Shown here piece after piece: positions 1 to 7,783 of a stretch of DNA of 23,586 nt. Each line of letters starts with the position of its first letter. Within the stretch, counting starts at the first letter, position 1. The stretch comes from Desulfobacterales bacterium (GTDB lineage: Bacteria; Desulfobacterota; Desulfobacteria; Desulfobacterales; JAFDCJ01), in contig CP070771.1 in the NCBI GenBank assembly GCA_020345785.1, positions 6,706,865 to 6,730,450 on the forward strand. The letters run 5' to 3'. Both the position numbers and the translations under genes were made by a program. A model generated the notes under the pieces. It was not told the DNA's origin. It saw nothing but the letters and a program-made list of their open reading frames with translations, and did no database searches.

Positions 1-261
1 GCGGTCACCTATTTTGAAGCGATTGGCATCGGCACCCTTTTGAATTACCCGACCGACAACCTGATGACCTAAAATGATCGGCAAGTTCGGCGGAGGCGTA
101 CGCCCCTCGATTTCATCGAGCTCGGTGTGGCAAACACCGCAGGCAGAAACTTCCAATAAAACTTCGCTGGGACCCGGCACCGGTTTGGGAAGATTCACCA
201 ACTCCAGCGGAGTTTTATTTGCTGCCATGCTGATGATTTGATTCAATACCATGGCCTGCAT
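1..261 (-). CDS. Zinc-dependent alcohol dehydrogenase, N-terminal part (cut by window edge)
   Basis: Reverse-strand reading frame open from an ATG at 261 to the window edge, giving 87 residues. It shows the GroES-like N-terminal domain of medium-chain zinc alcohol dehydrogenases: a Cys-Gly-Val-Cys-His-Thr-Glu-Leu segment near residues 43-50 carries the first catalytic zinc ligand, and Leu-Gly-His-Gln-Val-Val-Gly about twenty residues later carries the zinc-binding His. The usual Gly-His-Glu is Gly-His-Gln here, a variant known in AdhA-like members. The start is preceded by GGGAGA at a suitable distance. Family role is NAD(P)-dependent oxidation of an alcohol or reduction of an aldehyde; the substrate cannot be told from this piece. 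The structural-zinc Cys cluster and Rossmann fold lie outside the window. Confidence 0.88.
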   Translation of the reverse strand, partial: MQAMVLNQIISMAANKTPLELVNLPKPVPGPSEVLLEVSACGVCHTELDEIEGRTPPPNLPIILGHQVVGRVIQKGADANRFKIGDR

Positions 262-593
262 CAAAGTCGATTCTCCCGTTGCAATGTATTGTCGGCTTTT
301 TATAAAACTTACAAGGATTATGCAACCTGTATCACGAATCCGGAAAAATACACCGAACCGCGCAAATTATAGTTGACATAAAAATGGTTATCGTCAAATC
401 TAAATTCAATAGTAATCTCAAAATTTGTGGTTAAATGGGGAGGATTGGTATCGCTCGCGCAACACGGGGGCTCGCGACATGTGGCGCTGGGTCTAATACA
501 AATTGTGATGCGTGCTGAGGACTGAGCGTGTCGCTGTTTACATTCCTGAAATTCTTTTAAACCCAGGCCTCAGCCTGCCGGGCCGAAGTTGTA

Positions 594-692
594 TGACGTC
601 TGGTCCTCCGTGGTCGGTACTGAATCGACGACCACCTGCGGAGCCGGTAGCTCGCCTTTTCGGCCATAGGCCGAATGGGCGAAAGGACGTCA
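594..692. other. Junction-like nested inverted-repeat element in the 262-853 gap
   Basis: A 7-bp perfect inverted repeat (TGACGTC at 594-600, GACGTCA at 686-692) encloses two further hairpins: GTGGTC/GACCAC (610-615, 630-635), and TCGCC/GGCGA (652-656, 678-682) continuing after a small internal loop into TCGGCC/GGCCGA around an ATA loop (660-665, 669-674). This predicts a three-way-junction fold. It lies downstream of the TPR gene, which reads toward it. It could be a structured 3' UTR, a small RNA or a palindromic mobile repeat. The rest of the 262-853 gap holds the GC palindromes at 713-757 and one isolated CTGAGGACTGAG word near 513-524; I see no gene there. Confidence 0.4.
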
Positions 693-712
693 GTATGCTT
701 AGCGTGGAACTT

Positions 713-757
713 GTCCGCCTCCGGCGGACCTCGGCGGGGTGCGGAGTCCCGCCGAGG
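713..757. repeat. Tandem GC-rich palindromes (first copy of a short palindromic repeat)
   Basis: Two perfect hairpins stand side by side: GTCCGCC-TCC-GGCGGAC at 713-729, and a 10-bp stem CCTCGGCGGG/CCCGCCGAGG at 729-738 and 748-757. The first 17-base palindrome recurs exactly at 11603-11619, again followed by a CCGCCTCGGCGG-type palindrome. This marks an interspersed REP-like family. There is no T-run on either side, so it is not a classical terminator, though it could protect the 3' end of the TPR transcript. Confidence 0.65.
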
Positions 758-853
758 CGGGATTTGTATGGCAAGAATCAATTGGCGTCTCTCACGCGGC
801 ACCAAAATGCATCTTTTTACAGATATCCCCTTGAGGGACACCAAGGGCTTATA

Positions 854-1372
854 TTACCTTTCCATGGCAAGGTCGTCATCGAAAAGGGATTCAAGCCGCA
901 ACTGATGCGAACGCCAGACATTGTTATCATTGGCAAAGGTTTCGATGTTGACCTCCGTCAGATGAGTCACCATCCGGATGTCTTCTGTTGCTTGCTCCGA
1001 ATTTCCCATCTTGTTGTATAGATTGGCACGGCTGAAATACGCGGCACCGTAATTGGAATCCAAACCAAGCGCTGTGTTAAAATCATCAAGCGCTTTATCG
1101 TTATCCCCGGATTTCTCATAAGCCAGGCCACGCAGGTGATAGGCTCTGGCATTGCCGGGATTCAATTCGACGACGGCGTTAAAATCTGCGATAGCTTCAC
1201 CGGCCTGATTCAGTCTTAGATATGCTGCGCCCCGGCTTTTGAAGGCGAGCGCAAACCCTGGGTCGAGTTCAATAGCCTGCGATAAGCGTTCAATGCTTTG
1301 CACGTAGTTGTGGTTTACAAAATCCGCCATACCTTCTTCAAACTTTTTTTGCGCGTTAAGGTTGTCAGACAT
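854..1372 (-). CDS. Small tetratricopeptide-repeat (TPR) protein
   Basis: Encodes 172 residues counted from the ATG at 1372, which I prefer over an in-frame upstream ATG at 1471 because GGAGG sits at good spacing just before 1372. After a short N-terminus the protein is made of about four consecutive 34-residue TPR units (roughly residues 5-140) with the usual pattern of small residues and Tyr, and the Asp/Asn-Pro-Gly turn (Leu-Asp-Pro-Gly, Leu-Asn-Pro-Gly). There is no signal peptide or membrane segment, so it is probably cytoplasmic. TPR arrays bind partner proteins; no enzymatic domain is attached and the partner is not visible. It stands alone, divergent from the AsmA-family gene, with palindromic repeats downstream. 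Confidence 0.87.
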   Translation of the reverse strand: MSDNLNAQKKFEEGMADFVNHNYVQSIERLSQAIELDPGFALAFKSRGAAYLRLNQAGEAIADFNAVVELNPGNARAYHLRGLAYEKSGDNDKALDDFNTALGLDSNYGAAYFSRANLYNKMGNSEQATEDIRMVTHLTEVNIETFANDNNVWRSHQLRLESLFDDDLAMER

Positions 1373-1612
1373 GGAACTTCCTCCGTTAAGAACTGATATT
1401 TCGGATGTGTTTAATGGTTGATAAATTTTTGACAATGACAAAAACAATCGCGCGGATTGCGAAAAAGACACTAATTATCCAATCCGGCAGTGTCAAGAAG
1501 CCCCCTGACGTAACATCGGCCTGCGGAACGGATTCAGTCGGTCTTTGTAGTCGATGGATGATTATTTGCCGGCGTCGGCTTTATTCGATAAAGTTGAATT
1601 TATAAGATTTAA

Positions 1613-1770
1613 ATCAGCGAACACCAGCAGAGCTGGGGGTATGAGGAAGGCCCCTGGAAGCCGCCGCAGGACCACGTTCTGCCAAGGGTCGCTGATGTAC
1701 ATAAAGAATTTTGGTGAAACCTTTTCAATTCTCATCCCGCTTGAGCGGGATGGCTTATGAATGGAGTTAC
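1613..1770 (+). repeat. Interspersed structured repeat, full copy 1
   Basis: This 158-bp element aligns along its whole length with 20675-20826. An 8-bp inverted repeat (ATCAGCGA 1613-1620, TCGCTGAT 1689-1696) bounds a 5' module containing the shared word GTATGAGGAAGGCCCCT. A linker (TAAAGAATTTTG) and a 3' module follow: TTTTCAATTCTCA, then a perfect hairpin ATCCCGC-TTGA-GCGGGAT (1734-1751), then GGCTTATGAATGGAGTTAC. The 3' module recurs near 22397-22449 (inverted) and 23546-23586. It lies in the 622-bp space between the divergent TPR and AsmA-family genes. The remainder of that space shows no gene. Function is unknown: MITE-like element or structured RNA. Confidence 0.8.
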
Positions 1771-1994
1771 GTGCAAAATTCAGGTAAAAAATCAGCTTGA
1801 CCAATAATGCACGCTTGATTATTCTATTAGATTCAAATCGCTGTTCCTGCCAGGCCCTGCGTAGGGTAATTACTAAAAGGTATCTGAACCGGCAAAATGG
1901 ATGAACTCTGGTCGAAAATAGATGAGTCCCGCCCGATATCTTGCCCGTAAACGGAATTTTCCCCTGGCTTTATAGTTGCATAGACATAGCCGCC

Positions 1995-4900
1995 ATGCGC
2001 AATCGCAAAAATATAATCAGTTTTTTGACCAAAAGCCTGCTGGTTTTCGTATTTCTGGTCGTTGTGGTGATGGTATTTACGCCCAGACTGATTAATCTGG
2101 AAATGGTGAAAAATACAATCGAAGAAAATATTTCCAGCAATGTCGGCGGCCGGATAACCTATCGTAATTTAAAGCTGTCATACTTTCCACGACCCCACGT
2201 GGTTATGTATGGAGCAGAGATATCCGTACCTGAAAGTTATACGATCAACATCCAGTGGATGCGGATATATCCGAAAATATTGCCCCTGTTACAGGGGCAT
2301 CTGCGATTCGATTATATCAGGGTCGATTATGCCGATTACTTCATGAAATTGCCGCAAATCCAGGATGCTGCCCCCAAGCAGCCTGCAAAAGTTCCATCAT
2401 ATGACGAGATGGTAAAAACCTTTACCGAGGCTGTCCGCAGTCTTCCTGAATTCAAGTTGCCGGATCTTAATGTGAGGGTAAAAAACGGCAAGGTTAATCT
2501 GATCGATCCATATGGACGCAAATTCATGCTCAGAGAACTTCAGGCGGGCTATGTACGCGGTGGCATCGGACTCGACTTCTACATCAAATGCAAATCCAAT
2601 CTCTGGGAACAAATCGACATCAGCGGATCGCTGGATCCAACCGACTTTAAAGGCAGCGGGCGGGTGCAACTCGCACATTTTCGGCCTCAGACGTTAATTG
2701 CCTATCTCTTCCCCGACACAGAGCTACGGATATCCGAAACCAGGGCCAGCGTAAATATCGATTTCAAATCTGAAGGTGCTGGCAGCATAAAGGCGGATGT
2801 CAACGGGGCCATCCCTTTTCTCGAATTGAACCGCGGCAGCCAGGAGTTGACGATTAGAGGCGTACAGATAAGAGGCACGGTTGCGGTGGATGGAAAGACG
2901 GCCAGAGCTGAACTGACACAGCTGGGGCTGGAATATCCAGCCGTGAATATGACCGGAACCTTTTCCTATGATGAGAGTTTACAGGATATTCAACTTGCGG
3001 TAAACGGCTCACGGATTGATGCGGATTCGGTGAGACAGGCGGCCCTTGCAATGGCGGGCGAATCTGAAACGATTCGGACAGTATTCAAGGTTATCAAAGG
3101 CGGCCAGGTCCCTTGGATGACGGTTAGGATTCGGGGGCGGACGATTCGGGATTTCGGCCTGCTGGACAACATCGTCATCGAGGGACGAATGACTCAGGGT
3201 AAGGTCTTTATCCCGGGAGCTGAACTGGATCTGGAGGATGTATCTGGAGATGCCGTTATTTCAGAAGGCGTGTTAAAGGGCAGCAACCTGAGTGCGCATT
3301 TTGGAGAATCTTACGCTCAGGACGGTTCGATTGCACTGGGTCTGAATTCCAAACTGGCGCCCTTTCGCCTTGACATCGGTGTCAACGCGGACCTTTCCCG
3401 ACTCCCGCCGGTTTTAAACCGTATCGTTACCGATAAACACTTTTTAAGTGAACTGGCCCGGGTAACAGACTTCCAGGGTACCGCCCTGGGCAGGTTGTAC
3501 CTGGGAGATAACCTTGAAAATTTAAGAGCCCGCGTGGAAGTTACGGAGGTCCATGTCAACACCCGCTACAGCCGCTTACCGTATCCGATTAAAATCAACG
3601 GCGGCTATTTCCTTTTCGATGCCAACCGCATTGCAGTAGAAAATTTCAATGCCGAAATCGGCAATTCGGCGCTCTCGCAGCTTGCAACTACCATCGACTG
3701 GGCGCAAACTCCCACCCTCAAAATCCTTTCCAAAACGGCGAAATTCGATCTCACCGAACTCCATGCCTGGCTGCTGTCTTTTGAAACCTTTAAAACCGGC
3801 CTGACAGATATTCGTTCGCTGAGCGGCATCATCACGGCGGAAGATCTCAATGTGAAAGGACCGCTGTTCAATCCCCGAAACTGGCACTTTCAAACCCGGG
3901 GAACTGTCGACAACCTGACCTTGACTTCCCGTCGACTGCCCCAAACCCTCCAGATCACCCGCGGACTATTCACCTGGCAGGCAACGCAACTGGATTTCAG
4001 CCAAGTAGATGCATCCATGGGCAAGTCGTCAATGATCCAGGTATCCGGCAATGCAAATTGGGGGAAAAAAAACATTGTTTCAGCCACATCAGGCGTATCG
4101 GTAATTAATCTGGAAGATTTAAATCCGGTGATTTTTTCTTCCAAAGACCTTTCAGCCCGCCTTAAACGGTTTAAACCCTTGAGGGGCACACTCGCTTTTG
4201 ATCGCCTGATCTACAGCGGTCCCGTCACCGGTGCGACGTTCAGGCAAGCTACACTCTCCGCGGATATCAAGCGTCTGACGATTCACTCCCGCGGATTTCC
4301 GGAAACACTGCACGTTAATCAGGGGCAATTTATATGGCAAAATCAACAGCTGAGCTTAAAAAATATTGAGGCAGCATTGGGAAAATCCAGAATTTCGCGG
4401 CTTTCCGCCAGCTTTAATCCGGATCGCAAGGCCTCTTTTGAGCTGTCATGCGGTGCGGCACAACTTGCGGCCGGCGAAATCCACCCGCTTTTATCCTCCT
4501 TCGAAGAATTTCGACCCGCTGTGCAAGATTTTTCAACATCAGAGGGTGTTCTCACACTCACCGACTTTGCCCTGAACGGACCCTTAGGTAAACCGGCCGA
4601 ATGGCGATATGAGTCAATAGGAAAAATGCAAAACATCGTCGTCCATTCCGATGCTTTGGCAGGACCTGTAACCGTAAACAACGGCACGTTTAATCTGTCC
4701 AGCGAGACATCGGCCGGAGTTATCCGCCGAAGTATTGCCGTAGAAACAACGAATCTGACATGGCAAGACAAGCCCCTCACTGTTGCGGGCGACTTGAGCT
4801 CGTCGGGAAATGAGATCCTGCTGAATATTTCGATTGACGCCGACGGTCTTGAATGGCCGCAGATCAATAAACTTTTGGATTATATCGACAGGCGCAACAC

Positions 4901-5807
4901 ACTGCCGGACACAAGTGGCCGGCCCAGCGACCTGAAAGGAACGATCAGGTTTTTAGCGCAAAACTTTGAATATGAATCATTTACCGTCAAGCCCCTGGTG
5001 GCTGAAATTACGTTTCAGGCGGATAAGGTGGTTATTGCGATTAACAAAGCGGATGTTTGCGGCATATCATTGCGAGGATTCGTGAATTTATCAGAACAGA
5101 CATTGGATTTGTATTTCGTTCCCACCCCCATCGATACTGACCTGGATTCCACCCTTGGCTGTTTGACCGCCAAAAAGAATCTGGCTACCGGAACATATAG
5201 TCTCAACGGCGAAATCATGGCGAAAGCAAAGCCGGAAGAACTGGCACGGTCTCTAAGGGGTCAGCTGGCTTTTTCGGCCGAAAAAGGCCGCATTTACCGA
5301 TTCGGTTTGCTGGCGAAGGTGCTGGCCATATTGAACGTCACCGAAATTTACCGCGGACATGTTCCGGATCTGGCCGGCGAGGGTTTTGCCTACCACAGCA
5401 TGTCGGCCAGTGCAAAGCTGCAGGGCGATAAAATCATAATGGAAGACTGTACCATCGACGGCGCCTCAATGGGCATTGCCTGCAAGGGAGACATTGACCT
5501 GGCCCGCAAGGAGATGGATTTAACTATCCTGGTGGCACCGTTTAAGACGGTTGATCGAATTGTGGACATCCTCCCTCTGATCGGTCGCGTTCTGGGAGGC
5601 AAACTGATATCCATTCCGTTTCAGGCAAAAGGCCGCTTAGACGATCCTGATGTGTATCCTCTGCCGCCGACGGCGGTCGGCTCGGGTGTGCTGGGAATAT
5701 TGGAACGAACATTAAAACTGCCGGTTGCCATCATTCAACCGGTAATTTCCGGAATAAAAAAAGGAAAGCCCAATCAACCGGATGCCGACGATGACTCGCC
5801 ACACTAG
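1995..5807 (+). CDS. AsmA-family envelope protein with internal repeats
   Basis: Encodes about 1270 residues. The ATG at 1995 is preferred over a TTG at 1941 because it starts directly before a basic stretch and one hydrophobic anchor (roughly residues 12-29); no strong ribosome site is seen for either. A single inner-membrane anchor followed by a huge beta-rich periplasmic region is typical of AsmA/TamB/YhdP-like proteins, thought to bridge the membranes and move phospholipids. The AsmA-type N-terminus includes Gly-Gly-Arg-Ile-Thr-Tyr and Tyr-Phe-Pro-Arg-Pro; an AsmA-like C-terminal region spans about residues 1090-1215. The middle holds four degenerate repeats of about 120 residues, beginning near 521, 643, 762 and 882, each with a Leu-Pro/Phe-Pro...Gly-x-Phe-x-Trp/Phe pattern. 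It is a single gene without partners. Confidence 0.88.
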   Translation: MRNRKNIISFLTKSLLVFVFLVVVVMVFTPRLINLEMVKNTIEENISSNVGGRITYRNLKLSYFPRPHVVMYGAEISVPESYTINIQWMRIYPKILPLLQGHLRFDYIRVDYADYFMKLPQIQDAAPKQPAKVPSYDEMVKTFTEAVRSLPEFKLPDLNVRVKNGKVNLIDPYGRKFMLRELQAGYVRGGIGLDFYIKCKSNLWEQIDISGSLDPTDFKGSGRVQLAHFRPQTLIAYLFPDTELRISETRASVNIDFKSEGAGSIKADVNGAIPFLELNRGSQELTIRGVQIRGTVAVDGKTARAELTQLGLEYPAVNMTGTFSYDESLQDIQLAVNGSRIDADSVRQAALAMAGESETIRTVFKVIKGGQVPWMTVRIRGRTIRDFGLLDNIVIEGRMTQGKVFIPGAELDLEDVSGDAVISEGVLKGSNLSAHFGESYAQDGSIALGLNSKLAPFRLDIGVNADLSRLPPVLNRIVTDKHFLSELARVTDFQGTALGRLYLGDNLENLRARVEVTEVHVNTRYSRLPYPIKINGGYFLFDANRIAVENFNAEIGNSALSQLATTIDWAQTPTLKILSKTAKFDLTELHAWLLSFETFKTGLTDIRSLSGIITAEDLNVKGPLFNPRNWHFQTRGTVDNLTLTSRRLPQTLQITRGLFTWQATQLDFSQVDASMGKSSMIQVSGNANWGKKNIVSATSGVSVINLEDLNPVIFSSKDLSARLKRFKPLRGTLAFDRLIYSGPVTGATFRQATLSADIKRLTIHSRGFPETLHVNQGQFIWQNQQLSLKNIEAALGKSRISRLSASFNPDRKASFELSCGAAQLAAGEIHPLLSSFEEFRPAVQDFSTSEGVLTLTDFALNGPLGKPAEWRYESIGKMQNIVVHSDALAGPVTVNNGTFNLSSETSAGVIRRSIAVETTNLTWQDKPLTVAGDLSSSGNEILLNISIDADGLEWPQINKLLDYIDRRNTLPDTSGRPSDLKGTIRFLAQNFEYESFTVKPLVAEITFQADKVVIAINKADVCGISLRGFVNLSEQTLDLYFVPTPIDTDLDSTLGCLTAKKNLATGTYSLNGEIMAKAKPEELARSLRGQLAFSAEKGRIYRFGLLAKVLAILNVTEIYRGHVPDLAGEGFAYHSMSASAKLQGDKIIMEDCTIDGASMGIACKGDIDLARKEMDLTILVAPFKTVDRIVDILPLIGRVLGGKLISIPFQAKGRLDDPDVYPLPPTAVGSGVLGILERTLKLPVAIIQPVISGIKKGKPNQPDADDDSPH

Positions 5808-6088
5808 GCCTTTGAAGGTATTTATTCGACAACAAGTTGAAAAAAGCTGAAGGTTTCAGGTGTCAGCCCTGCCGCTGGCCGCCGAAGTTTACCCGGATTG
5901 GGAGAGCAGCCAGTTTGATTGAAAAAAGAAACTCAAAAAAGCGAATATCGAATAATGAATACCCGCCTGCCATGCACATTGCCTTTGGGTTAGCCTAGAC
6001 ATTGAGCTATGAACCAAATTACCAAGTTTGCCATGAACCAGTTTCAAGGCATTGCGGGCAGGTCGAATGTCGAAGGAACAAAATTATC

Positions 6089-6180
6089 AGGACTGAGTAA
6101 CGAGGACTGAGGACTGAGTCAAATAGAATTGGGACGATGGAAGCCGGAACAGGCCCAGTCCTCAGCCCTCAGCACTCAGA
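6089..6180. repeat. Inverted 'CTGAGGACTGAG' word-repeat element (type A)
   Basis: The left arm (6089-6119) repeats the word GAGGACTGAG. The right arm (6155-6180) carries the complement as CAGTCCTCAGCCCTCAGCAC. Over 24 aligned bases the arms are complementary at about 20 positions, leaving a loop of roughly 35 bases. There is no T-run. It lies in the 5808-6368 gap, which otherwise shows only a possible promoter at 6278-6305 and no coding signal. A single word of this family stands alone near 513-524. Confidence 0.65.
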
Positions 6181-6277
6181 ACTTTTCCATTAATCTGAGC
6201 TTAGCGAAACCACCCTTCGAAATTCTGCGGTTCGCTGTTTCGGCAATTTGAAGTTTCATATCTGCAGACTGCTCCGG

Positions 6278-6305
6278 TTGACTTTTGCATTTTTGTACAC
6301 ATATT
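6278..6305 (+). promoter_or_regulatory. Possible sigma-70 promoter of the zinc-ribbon gene
   Basis: TTGACT at 6278-6283 and CATATT at 6300-6305 are separated by 16 bases in an AT-rich stretch, about 65 bases upstream of the small zinc-ribbon gene. The -35 box is good and the -10 box matches 4 of 6. The gene has its own terminator, so its own promoter is expected. Confidence 0.35.
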
Positions 6306-6368
6306 GACATAAATGAATTTTAGTTATTTCATTTAGTTACAATCCAGAAGCGAAAAAGGAGAATCACA

Positions 6369-6590
6369 ATGGCGTATACATGCAAAAATTGCGGCGCCGT
6401 AGCCGATGCGCCGGGACATTTATGCAATCCTTGCGGCGATGCGAAACAATGCAGCTTCTGCGGTGCCCCCAAAGTTGACCATACCCATATATGCAAGGAT
6501 AAGCTGGCAGCAATGAAATATGTCTGCGGTGGATGCGGCCGGGTAGCCATGCAGGAGGAACATCTCTGTAAACCGACACCCATCGGTTGA
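6369..6590 (+). CDS. Small triple zinc-ribbon protein, function unknown
   Basis: Encodes 73 residues from ATG 6369 with a clear AAGGAG ribosome site just upstream. It has ten cysteines, and the motif Cys-x2-Cys-x8-His-x-Cys occurs three times with identical internal spacing: Cys5, Cys8, His17, Cys19; Cys28, Cys31, His40, Cys42; Cys53, Cys56, His65, Cys67. Cys22 is extra. In units 1 and 3 the second Cys leads into Gly-x-Val-Ala. Each unit should bind one zinc (or possibly an Fe-S cluster), making the chain almost nothing but metal knuckles. No signal peptide, so cytoplasmic. It is monocistronic, insulated by a repeat upstream and a strong terminator downstream. It could bind nucleic acid or protein; I do not recognise a named family. 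Confidence 0.87.
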   Translation: MAYTCKNCGAVADAPGHLCNPCGDAKQCSFCGAPKVDHTHICKDKLAAMKYVCGGCGRVAMQEEHLCKPTPIG

Positions 6591-6615
6591 CAAAATCAAT
6601 TCATATAGTGTAATC

Positions 6616-6643
6616 AGCGGCAGATTCATGCCGCTTTTTTTTT
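6616..6643 (+). terminator. Intrinsic terminator after the zinc-ribbon gene
   Basis: Perfect 6-bp stem AGCGGC (6616-6621) and GCCGCT (6630-6635) with an 8-base loop, running directly into nine T residues (6635-6643). This is the clearest Rho-independent terminator in the window, 26 bases after the stop codon. Confidence 0.93.
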
Positions 6644-6670
6644 GGCAAATGAAAAATAGCGACGAGGCCC

Positions 6671-6700
6671 TTGCATGATCATTCACTTTATTGATATGTA
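6671..6700 (+). promoter_or_regulatory. Weak candidate promoter of the FabH-like gene
   Basis: TTGCAT at 6671-6676 and TATGTA at 6695-6700 are separated by 18 bases, 50 bases before the FabH-like start and just after the preceding terminator. Some promoter is needed here because that terminator isolates the gene; the boxes themselves are weak. Confidence 0.27.
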
Positions 6701-6749
6701 AGGATATGTAAATCGGGTTGCGCGAGATGCTCAGCGGAGATGGCATAGT

Positions 6750-7739
6750 ATGGATTCAATCAGAATCTTGGGTACCGGCTCATATTTACCGCCCAATGTA
6801 TTAACGAATTACGACCTTGAAAAAAGTGGATTGGATACATCCCACGACTGGATTGTGCAGCGTACGGGGATCGTTGAAAGAAGAATCGCCGGTGCCGGAG
6901 TCACGACATCCGATCTGGCCTATGAGGCCAGTCTCAACGCCCTGGAAATGGCCGGTAAGAGGGTCGAAGACATCGATCTGATCATAGCGGCCACCATCAC
7001 ACCAGACACCTGCTGCCCTTCGGCGGCCAATTGGCTTCAGGCCAAACTGGATGCCCCGCGGGCGGTGACGTTTGACGTCACGGCCGCCTGCTCCGGTTTT
7101 ATTTTCGCGTTGAATGTCGCTGAACAATATTTGAAAAACAAGACCGTGAAACATGTTCTGGTAGTCGCCGCTGAAGTCATGTCCCGCACCCTGAACTGGC
7201 AAGATCGTTCCACGTGTATTCTCTGGGGCGACGGTGCCGGTGCGGCGCTGTTAACATTGGGGACTGAGGGGCACGTACTGCTCTCAACGCATCTGCATAC
7301 CGACGGTGCCAAGGGTCAGGATCTTCTGTTGCCCGGCGGCGGGTCCAAAACCACGCCGATTTCCCACGAAAGTGTCGCGAAGGGTTTACATTACTTGAAC
7401 ATGATCGAAGCCAATCTCAGTTTTAGAGTGGCCGTCAGGGGGTTTATGGACGGCATCAAGGAAGCGGCTGAATTCAATAACGTGAATATTGATGACATCG
7501 ACTGGTTCATCCCCCACCAGGCCAATATCCGCATGTTTCAGCATATTGCCAAGTCCCTGGATATACCCTTCGAAAAATTCTATTTGACCCTTCAAAAATA
7601 CGGCAATATCTCATCGGCCTCCTGCGCCATCTCCCTGGATGAAGCTGTACGCGACGGAAGCATAAAACCCAACGATCTCATCTGTCTGCCGGTCTTCGGC
7701 GGTGGTTTGACCTGGGGCAGTGCCTTGATCAAATGGTAA
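6750..7739 (+). CDS. fabH: Beta-ketoacyl-ACP synthase III (FabH family)
   Basis: Encodes 329 residues, the normal length for FabH. The thiolase-fold catalytic triad is complete: Cys114 in Ala-Ala-Cys-Ser-Gly-Phe, His256 in Pro-His-Gln-Ala-Asn, Asn286 in Gly-Asn-Ile-Ser-Ser-Ala. The N-terminal Gly-Thr-Gly-Ser-Tyr-Leu-Pro and the Trp-x3-Arg-Thr-Gly-Ile segment are also typical. FabH condenses a short acyl-CoA with malonyl-ACP to start fatty-acid synthesis in the cytoplasm. No acpP, fabD, fabG or plsX lies beside it, unlike common fab clusters, so it may be a second FabH or serve a specialised acyl product. GGAG lies about a dozen bases before the ATG. The symbol is given at family level; the primer used cannot be judged from sequence. 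Confidence 0.9.
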   Translation: MDSIRILGTGSYLPPNVLTNYDLEKSGLDTSHDWIVQRTGIVERRIAGAGVTTSDLAYEASLNALEMAGKRVEDIDLIIAATITPDTCCPSAANWLQAKLDAPRAVTFDVTAACSGFIFALNVAEQYLKNKTVKHVLVVAAEVMSRTLNWQDRSTCILWGDGAGAALLTLGTEGHVLLSTHLHTDGAKGQDLLLPGGGSKTTPISHESVAKGLHYLNMIEANLSFRVAVRGFMDGIKEAAEFNNVNIDDIDWFIPHQANIRMFQHIAKSLDIPFEKFYLTLQKYGNISSASCAISLDEAVRDGSIKPNDLICLPVFGGGLTWGSALIKW

Positions 7740-7783
7740 CAGCTCGAATTTGCACCTAAAAAAGTTAATCACAGAGGTGGCAT

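Noticed and set aside
373..400. TTGACA at 373-378 as a plus-strand promoter
   Set aside because: No credible -10 box follows at 16-18 bases and no plus-strand gene begins downstream within reach.
512..1021. Plus-strand open frame of 169 codons
   Set aside because: It runs across palindromic repeats and then antisense to the TPR gene; composition is unnatural and no ribosome site is present.
1941..1994. Earlier TTG start for the AsmA-family protein
   Set aside because: No ribosome site, and the added 18 residues would place a non-basic stretch before the membrane anchor. The ATG at 1995 fits the anchor better.
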